From assembly GCF_014898055.3 (NCBI RefSeq), contig NW_023601433.1, positions 22,495,641 to 22,559,640 of the forward strand: 64,000 bases of DNA, given 5' to 3'. The translations under genes were made by a program, and so were the position numbers. Every line of letters starts with the position of its first letter. The first letter of the stretch is position 1. This DNA is from Talpa occidentalis. Taxonomy: Eukaryota; Chordata; Mammalia; Eulipotyphla; Talpidae. The notes under the pieces were generated by a model, which was not told the origin of the DNA, did not search any database, and saw nothing but the letters and a program-made list of their open reading frames with translations. Shown piece by piece: positions 56,876-64,000 of this stretch.

Positions 56876-57370
56876 TGTCTAGAGCAGGTCTTCCCAAGGC
56901 GTGTCACTTTGGTATGTGGATATTTTTGTAATGACGTCACTCAAGCTCCTGCAGGCTCAGAAGAAACTTTAACACTCCCTTAACTACCTAGAAGAGTAAA
57001 AAGTGAGAGTATTATGCAGAATTAGAATTTTTTTTTTACTAGATATAACCTTACTATCAGGGACACCTATCTATATAGCAGTGCCAACATCTAATTATAG
57101 AACATCTGGTCTCTGTCCCATGAGTCACCCTATCCTCATCATGTGAGTCACCCTCTTCTCTGCTTGAAGCCCCAGGTCCCTATCCCACTGGGTCAGTATG
57201 GATACATATTCTTATTTTGCTATTTGCTTTAGAATTTATATCTATGTAGATTCTCTATTTGTATGTAATTAAAATTATGCCATTCTCCTATTAATCTGTC
57301 TGATGTTGATTTGATGACTTTACCAGCCTGAGAAGGACCCAGAGGGGTAGAGGGATATTTCCTCTGTGCC
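56876..57370 (+). repeat. Copy D of the unnamed LTR-like repeat, fullest copy
   Basis: It contains all shared blocks in order: CAGGTCTTCCCAAGGCGTGTC, CACTCCCTTAACTACCTAGAAGAG, GCAGAATTAGAATTTTTTTTTTACTAG, ATCTATATAGCAGTGCCAACATC, CCCATGAGTCACCC, ATTCTCTATTTGTATGTAATTAAAATTATG, CCTATTAATCTGTCTGATGTTG and CCCAGAGGGGTAGAGGG. Useful as the reference for the family within this window. Confidence 0.6.
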
Positions 57371-60300
57371 CCAACAATGCCAACTCCCAACATCCCAAAC
57401 CTCTGCATCTCGGGGAACCAGACTCCTTGGAACACCTGTCTCTGTGTTGTGTCTGTTTCACTCAACTCAGGCTTGTCTGTCCATCTCTCTCTTTCACATA
57501 CCAGCATACATGCAGTCTTTAAAATTCCTTTTTCCTTGTTTTCTTTTTTCTAAGCATCAAAATACTGAATACACTGTCTGGTTCTGTATTAAATTTAAAG
57601 TTTTGTATAATTTGGGAAGGGGAGGAAAGAAAAGATATCTTGGCAGACCTTGGTTTAAAGATTGACTGATCATTCAAGGAAGCTGTCATATACCACGTGT
57701 TGCTCATGGCAAATGATGAAACCGTGATTCTACCCCAGCCCTTGAGGAGCTTGATGTCCCACAAGAAACCACTACTGTTTGATCATGTGACTTGAAATAG
57801 ATTACAATGATAGAGAAGAAGCAATGTTTGAAAAAGTTTTCTTTGGGGCAAAGGTAGTGAGTGAGTCTCAGCCTTGAGGTCTGAGTCAGAAGGCCCCATG
57901 GAACTTGGGATATCTGGACTGGCTTAGAAATCAGAAGTCCCTATAGAGCTTCATAAAAATGTAGATGTTAAGGATCTGATTCCAGAATTTCTGCAAATCT
58001 GTGGAAGCCCAGCATCAGAGGTGATAGAAAGTTCCAGGTAACTTTGATGCACTTGAATGCAGATGACCCTGACCAGTCTGCACCTCTTAGCTGACCCTGG
58101 CCTTGTTTGATCACCCCCTGTTTCCTGACTTCCTCCCTGGGGTCAGCTGAAGTCATCCTATTTTGAGTCACTATTCATAGTTTTTGGCTTCTAAATGATA
58201 GAATAGAAAAATGCTGAATAATTATTAGTTTGCTAGTTAGAATCTCACAGAGCCAGCAAAGGAGGCCATGGGCCCAATTCCAGCAAAAGCAGCAGCCGTA
58301 GGAGCAGCACCCAGAGCCCAGTCAGTGCCCCACCCCGTGTCTCTCTTTCCCCAACACCCCTCCTCGCTCCTCTGCAGGCTGCTGACCCACCCCTGCTCTC
58401 TGGTGGGGTCTGTCAAATCTGACCCCCTTTCTCTCCCTGAGTCTTCCTTCTTTCTTCATTCCCCTTTCCCCATTAACTGCTCTTAATATGAATCTGATGC
58501 TCATTAGAAATTATTGTAGGATTTAAGAAGCAAACACTTGTTCACTGAAATAGCCAGTGAGCTGAATCTGCAAGCCTCGCAAGTCCTGCTCGCACCAGAC
58601 TCATCTGAGGGGCCTTGCTTGGGTTCTCTACTCTTCTGGTTGAGACCTTAAAGGGTGGTGGTTCTCACCCTTCTTGAGTGAGCCAAGCAGGGTGCGGGTC
58701 CCGGCAGGCGCTCTGTCTGGAGTTCGCTGCTGCCCTCTTGCTATGCAAGCTGGCCAACCCCCAGTTCCAGTTCTTCTGAAGCCAAAGGCTGACTTTAGTC
58801 GTAGGACTCAGTTTACCTTCCTGTACAAGACAATCTTCAAGGAGATGCAGCTTGGATGGACACAAAAGTAACAAATACCTGGTGCTCCCAGAAGTAATAC
58901 TAGCCAGGCGCCGTGGAAGTTTGGCTCAGTGACTCAGTGTCATTTCCACAGAAGGAAACAAGACACGAAGGGTAGCTTTGTGCCCCCGCCCCTTCCACAG
59001 AGCTCCAGGACACCACCTCTCAGGCACAGACAGTCTTCGGGGGGGCAGATGTGCTCCTAGGATCAGGGTCGTGTGAAGGATTGCAAGGTGCCTCTTCACT
59101 CATTTCTCCTGTTGTCACTGCGTGTGCGCGTGCGTTGCCTTCAGAGGGGCAAGCAGGCATTAGGACAGTCTCTCTCCCTTCCAAGGCCCAGTGATGGGGA
59201 AGGCTTGGTAAAGGGATATCTGCTCACAGGTGGGCAGTTAGGCAAACAAGTGAAAGATTTGCATGAAGAATTCTTAGTAATATGGGAAGTGTTTATGACA
59301 GATGTTCTATGTGTATAATCAGACTAATGAATTATGGTATGTATTGCGTGTACAGCACACTCCACAATCATTTATTGTGCAGTGTGAACTCTGAGGACCA
59401 TAATGGTCCTGGGTCCTGTGGGGTGTCCATTGCTGAGGTCACTTTTGTCTCAGAGACTCTGGTGACCTTGTGGGCAGCGTGAGCACTGGCGAGCATCCTG
59501 GGCGGGAACTCTGGAGAAGGAGAGCTGAGTGGCCAGTGCCAGGCACCAGGAGCGGAGAGTGCATAACTTTGTGTTGGCCCAGTTCCCATGTATTTCAGGC
59601 TGTGTCCTGATGAGCGGGGTGGTCGGGAACACACAGGAGAGGGCCTCTGCCCTGAAGGCTCTTAGATAATGGGGGTGAGCCAGACCCCAGGGTGTTTCCA
59701 CCTGAAAGCAGACAAGAAGGGTGCAGACAATGCCTCCAAGTGCACAGGTTGCCCCCTGTTTCTCCTGCAGAGGGCTCCAGGAGGAAGGGCAGGGCACTGA
59801 AGGGGACCAGCCACCCTGGGAGTGGCTTCTGTGCTGAATTAGCTGTGTCTAATGTTTTGACATCTGGAAGCTTGCTGACTCATCCACAATTGCTGCTTTC
59901 AATGTAGATCAACTAATCCCAAGTCCCCACACCATGCCCCCTCTGTCCAGTTGTCACACTCTGAGCCACAATCCCCTTGCCCCAATCACCCAGGGCCAGG
60001 CCCCAGAGAACAGGGGGGAGTCCTCATGCCTCAGAGCCCTGGAATGATTCACACTAGCCCGTGCTGGGCCCGCTGACCCTCCTTCACTTATGCCTCCCCC
60101 AGAAAGCACAGTAAAGGCTCCTGTCCATGTTTTCTTCTCGCTCCCTCTGCCTCCCAGATAACCCTGGGGCTTCCCCATATCCCTCCCTGCCCTGCCCTGC
60201 CCTGCTCAGTGTGGCATGCCCTCCTCTTTGGGGACTGTAATTATCTTTTCAAAGGCAAACATCTCTACCTTGCTCTACCTCACATTTCTATCAATCATGG

Positions 60301-60729
60301 TATTTTTAGATCACATGCCCAGAAGATGCAGAGGCTGCCCTGGTGGGAGGAGCCAGAGGGTGAAATGGCAGTGTCCAGCTCAGGTGTTGAACAGAAAAGC
60401 GAGCTAGAGACGTGGGGAGCATGAATCAAGATGCTCGGTGGCAGCACCCCAACAGAGCCTGTGACAGGCTGTCACAGGCTCAGAAGGCAGGGCCTGGCGG
60501 CAGCAGCAAAAAACCATGGTAGGGCAGGCAGTGGGTGTGCAGAGGTCAGCTGGGAGTGCCCCGAGGTGCTTATGGAGGCCCACATGGCTGCAGTGTGGGG
60601 ATCTTTTCTGCTCCTTTATACGCACCCTTCCTTTCTGGATGTCAGTCTGGGGGGTGGGGGGTGGGGTGGGAGACCTGTTTTTGTTTTGTTTTGTTTTTAA
60701 ATGGTCTCAGCCTCTAAAGGAAAGTTGAA

Positions 60730-60730
<1 letters not shown>
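57371..60730. other. Unannotated non-coding sequence
   Basis: No gene is recognised. 57900-58060 (GGAACTTGGGATATCTGG, GATTCCAGAATTTCTGCAAAT) could be a MER5-type fragment. A G-rich patch lies at 60645-60670. Confidence 0.4.

Positions 60731-60767
<37 letters not shown>
60731..60767 (+). repeat. (TG)18 microsatellite
   Basis: An uninterrupted TG run of about 37 bp. Confidence 0.97.
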
Positions 60768-60769
<2 letters not shown>

Positions 60770-61934
60770 TGCGTGCTGGCCAGGACCCTCTCTGCTGGCC
60801 TCAGTCATGACAAAAAGTAGAAAGACAGAACCTCGGCATGGAGGCAGGGCTCTGCCCCAGTGTGTCATCTGCAGATCAGCTGCAAATCCCGCCCCCCAGC
60901 TGGAGAGACTTTCACTCTGTAAGTTCAGTGAGAAACCACGTGTCTCTGGCACAGCCGTGCAGCCAGCTCCAGGGACGCCTTCGGGGCAGCTGTGGGGAAT
61001 TAGTGCACAGCTGCAAGGCAGCAGCCCACAGGCTGGAAGGAGGGGAGGGAATGCTTTCCCAGGCTGGAGGCACAGGGGATGAGGACCAGGATGGCCCCCA
61101 GGAGGGCTGTCCTCTGTCCCAGCTGGGGGCTGTAATGGAAGGTCCCCAGACTTGGTGTTGGGAGACAAATGAGGGAATTTATGCTGACCTTTATCCTAAT
61201 AAATGATGTCATTATGCTCTCTGGACCTCATGCTACCTTCCTATGAAGCGAGGCTGTTATGAAATAAAGTTGTATTTTCAGGTCCTGATGTCTGTGAAGG
61301 CACTGCCCCTCTGTCTACCCAGCGAGGCGTGCATGTGAGCCTTGTGCCCTTGAGATGGCACTGGCAAATGAGGCAGAAGAGATGAACTTAATTTTCTGAA
61401 CCTTCTTTCTTTTAAAAGCCTAAGCCCCAGAAAGGGAGAGGATTCATGGGCGTAAAAGGACATGTTTTTGGAGGAAACAAGGAGGGTGAGTGGGGCCTCT
61501 CCCTCACACTGGAAAGATAGACCTAGGATTTGGGGGGTGAAGAAGACCGTGGAGAGGAAGGGAGATGGCAGAGAGCAGAGGAGGAAACAAGAAGGGTTTG
61601 GGGCTTCTAGGAACACGTCTTTACATAGTCGGGATAGCTCCAGGGGAACCAGCGAGACCCCAAGCAGAAGCAGTAGCCAGAGCCCGGGGCCCAGAGGTCT
61701 GGTTCCTCTGCCCAGCTTTGGCCTGGAAGCCCTTGCCTCTCCTGGTGGAGGGGGCATGTGGACAGGGTGCAGGTGGTGGGTGCCATGTCCGATGTTCCTA
61801 CCTTGCAGGCTAAACTGTGCAGATGTGTCATTGGTAGGAGTGGGAAGACAGTGACTCAGGCAGAATGAACTTAAAGTGTTAACAATCTAGGGGAGCAAGT
61901 CTGCAGTATCCTCCTGTATGCATTAAACAGTAAC
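60768..61934. other. Unannotated GC-rich non-coding sequence
   Basis: No gene is recognised. The 159-codon minus frame at 61278-61757 starts with a leucine-rich stretch but has no known domain after it. Confidence 0.45.
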
Positions 61935-63345
61935 TTCCCACTTTCCCTCCACTCAGCCTCTGGTAGACTTTGTTCTACCATCTATCTCTATGGTGTTGCT
62001 GAATCCAGGGACCACATGTAAGTGGCACTGTGTACAGTATTTGTCCTTTTGTGCCTGGCTGGCTTCACTCATCACCCCGTCTTCCGGGTTCATCCATGTT
62101 GTGGCCTGTGTCGGAGTTTCCTTCCAATTGGTTGATGGAAACTTGGGTTGGTGCCATCTTTTGGCTATTGTGAATAACACTGATGTGAACATGAGTGTAC
62201 AAATACCTGTTTGAGTCCTTTGCCTTCAATGCTTTTGATGTATATCTAGGACTGGAATTTTGGATCACCTGATAACTTTATGTTCCACTGTTTGTGAGAG
62301 TGCCAAACTGTTCTCCACAGTGAGTGCAACATTTTATGTTCCTATCAGCAAAGTACAAAGGTTGCAATTTCTCCACACTCTCTGCTATTTCCCCCACTTT
62401 TTTTTTTTTAATAAAAGCCATCTAATGGGTGGTTTTGATTTGCATATCCCTAATGGTTGATGACATTTAGATCTTCTCACTTGCTTATTGGACTTTTGTA
62501 TATATTCTTTGGAGAAAGGTCTGTTCAAGTCCTTTGCCCATTTTTTAATTGGGCTGTTTGTTATTGAGTTGTAAGAGCTCTTTATATATTCAGGATATCA
62601 ATACTCTATCAGATAGATGATTTGTAAATATTTTCCTTCATTCTTTGGATTTTTATTTCACTTTCTTGGTCCTTTGATGTACAACAGTTTTAAACTTTGA
62701 TGAAGTCCTATTTAGTTACTTCCTTTGGATGTTTGTTCTCTTTTGCGTCATTTCAAAGAAATCATTTCCAAATTCAATGTCATGAAGCTTTCCCCCTATT
62801 TTTTCTTCTAAGAGTTTTATAGTTTAGGTTCTCATGTCTTGGCCCTTGACCAAGTTTGAGTAAATTTGTATGCGGTGTAAAGATGAGAGTTCAGGCTTAT
62901 TCCTTTGCATGTGACCATCTATTTTTCTCAGCATCATTTGTTGAAAAGACTGTCCTTTTCCCATTGAATGATGTTGAAACCCTTATTGAAAATCAACTGC
63001 CTGTATACACAGGGGTTCTTTCCTGGACTCTTTCTTCTATTCCATTGGTTTATATGTCTGCTCATGTGCCAGTAACATACTATTTGGCATTTATTTTAGC
63101 TTTAGAGTGAGTTTTGAAATCAGGACATTTGGGAACTCCTAATTTATTCTTTTTCTAGATTGTTTGACAATGTGGGGCCTCTGGAGATTTCATGAATTTT
63201 AGGATGGGTTTTCAATTTGTGCAAAAACATATATCTATTGAGATTATGGTAGTGATTTCATTGACTCTGTAGACTATTTTGTATTACTCAGTAAATTTGA
63301 AACTTTGTGTTATTTTCCAGAATGCTTACAAAATTGGTTCATGTA
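61935..63345 (-). mobile_element. Old L1 (L1M-type) 3' region, antisense
   Basis: The plus strand reads as L1 in reverse: TTTGTCCTTTTGTGCCTGGCTGG, GGGTTCATCCATGTTGTGGCC, CTTTTGGCTATTGTGAATAAC, CCAAACTGTTCTCCACAGTG, TTTGATTTGCATATCCCTAATG, CAAGTCCTTTGCCCATTTTTTAATTGGG, TATTCCATTGGTTTATATGTC. On the minus strand an ORF2 C-terminal remnant (LFTIAKRWHQPKFPSTN) is visible at about 62115-62185. The frame is broken throughout. Confidence 0.88.
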
Positions 63346-64000
63346 GTTTTTTTCTCATTTAAAAAAATTTTTTTTCTGTGGGGGGATGAGTTTCTTGTCT
63401 GTAATTTTGCTAACATTACTCCTCCAACAAAATCTTTAACCTTACCTAAAAGACTATTTAAATCATCATGAAGCACAACAGATAATGCACACACAGACCC
63501 GTGGACAGGTCGTCCTGTGTCCAGTGTGCCGAATAGAATGTCTGCGAGGACACTCCAGTGTGTCTCTAACCAGTCTTCATTGAGAAGTTCGACAAGGGTG
63601 ATTATAAAAGGGCCTTAGCATATTTCTGGAGAAAAACTGCTGTGCAGTCATGCCTCTCCTTTCCTTGGGTAACTTTACCCAAAGCCATTTCAAAATCTCC
63701 CCATCTAGTTTTCCAATCTGGTAGAAACTTCTGCTTTATTGTTGTATTTATTTAACCCATGTGTGTGTGAGTGCTTGTGTGCGCTCACACGCACATGCTG
63801 CAGAGAGGACAGAGGGAGAATAGCTAATTCTTTTTCCTGTTCTAAAGAGGCAGAGAGGTGCTCACCTCCCTGTTGGCCCTTCTCCCCTCACCTGATTCCT
63901 CCCTTTACCTCCCACCATCAAAAAGTCAGGGACCTGGTCTCATTGTTTCTTCCAACGAGCCCACACGCACGTGGACTCCTTCCAAACCCTTCACAGTCTC
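63346..64000. other. Unannotated non-coding sequence to the window edge
   Basis: No gene or nameable repeat. GTGTGTGTGAGTGCTTGTGTGCGCTCACACGCAC near 63760 is a short GT/GC-rich, partly self-complementary patch. Confidence 0.45.

Noticed and set aside
61278..61757. 159-codon minus frame with a leucine-rich start (LWLLLLLGVSLVPLELS)
   Set aside because: It looks like a signal peptide at first, but the rest has no domain or cysteine pattern, and the ATG context and flanks give no support.

Overview
This window looks like ordinary mammalian intergenic or intronic DNA, most likely from a bat of the horseshoe or roundleaf group (Rhinolophoidea). The evidence is the repeat content. There are thirteen copies of one tRNA-derived SINE of about 270 bp, with a GGGCCTCCCTGGTGGC-type head, an internal box B and an ATAAATAAATAAATCTT tail. 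From memory this best fits the Rhin-1 type SINE of horseshoe bats. There are also young 5'-truncated L1 copies, a group of retroviral solo LTRs, and old pan-mammalian repeats (MIR, L2, MLT1, L1M, Tigger, hAT). I see no Alu, B1/B2, carnivore, equine, ruminant or vesper-bat SINEs. The species call rests on recall, not on a search.

No protein-coding gene can be recognised. Apart from L1 ORF2 remnants, the longer open frames are composition or repeat artefacts. One possible exon is recorded at about 28.68 kb: a strong splice acceptor followed by a short signal-peptide-like frame. It has no recognised family.

Layout. 0.8-1.3 kb: copy of an unnamed LTR-like repeat. 2.6-10.6 kb: five solo LTRs of one endogenous retrovirus family. 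Each has its own 4-bp target duplication (one imperfect). Four lie antisense within 5 kb; one of these sits inside a SINE, and another is itself split by an L1. 13.4-14.7 kb: SINE and TG microsatellites. 17.0-21.0 kb: an antisense copy of the unnamed LTR-like repeat, interrupted by a 3.5-kb L1 with a 15-bp target duplication and a compound 3' tail. 21-44 kb: mostly unique sequence with SINEs, MIR, MLT1 and an old antisense L1. 44.7-45.6 kb: old sense L1. 48.1-48.4 kb: Tigger-like DNA transposon. 49-52.7 kb: three SINEs, an MLT1 piece and a hAT-like fragment. 53.4-53.7 kb: CpG-rich 9-bp minisatellite next to a perfect NRF1-type palindrome. 56.1-57.4 kb: two further copies of the unnamed repeat. 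61.9-63.3 kb: old antisense L1.

Nothing here forms a pathway or operon. The interest lies in the order of nested insertions, the SINE subfamily structure, a possibly undescribed LTR family, the candidate exon, and the CpG-rich minisatellite with its regulatory palindrome.
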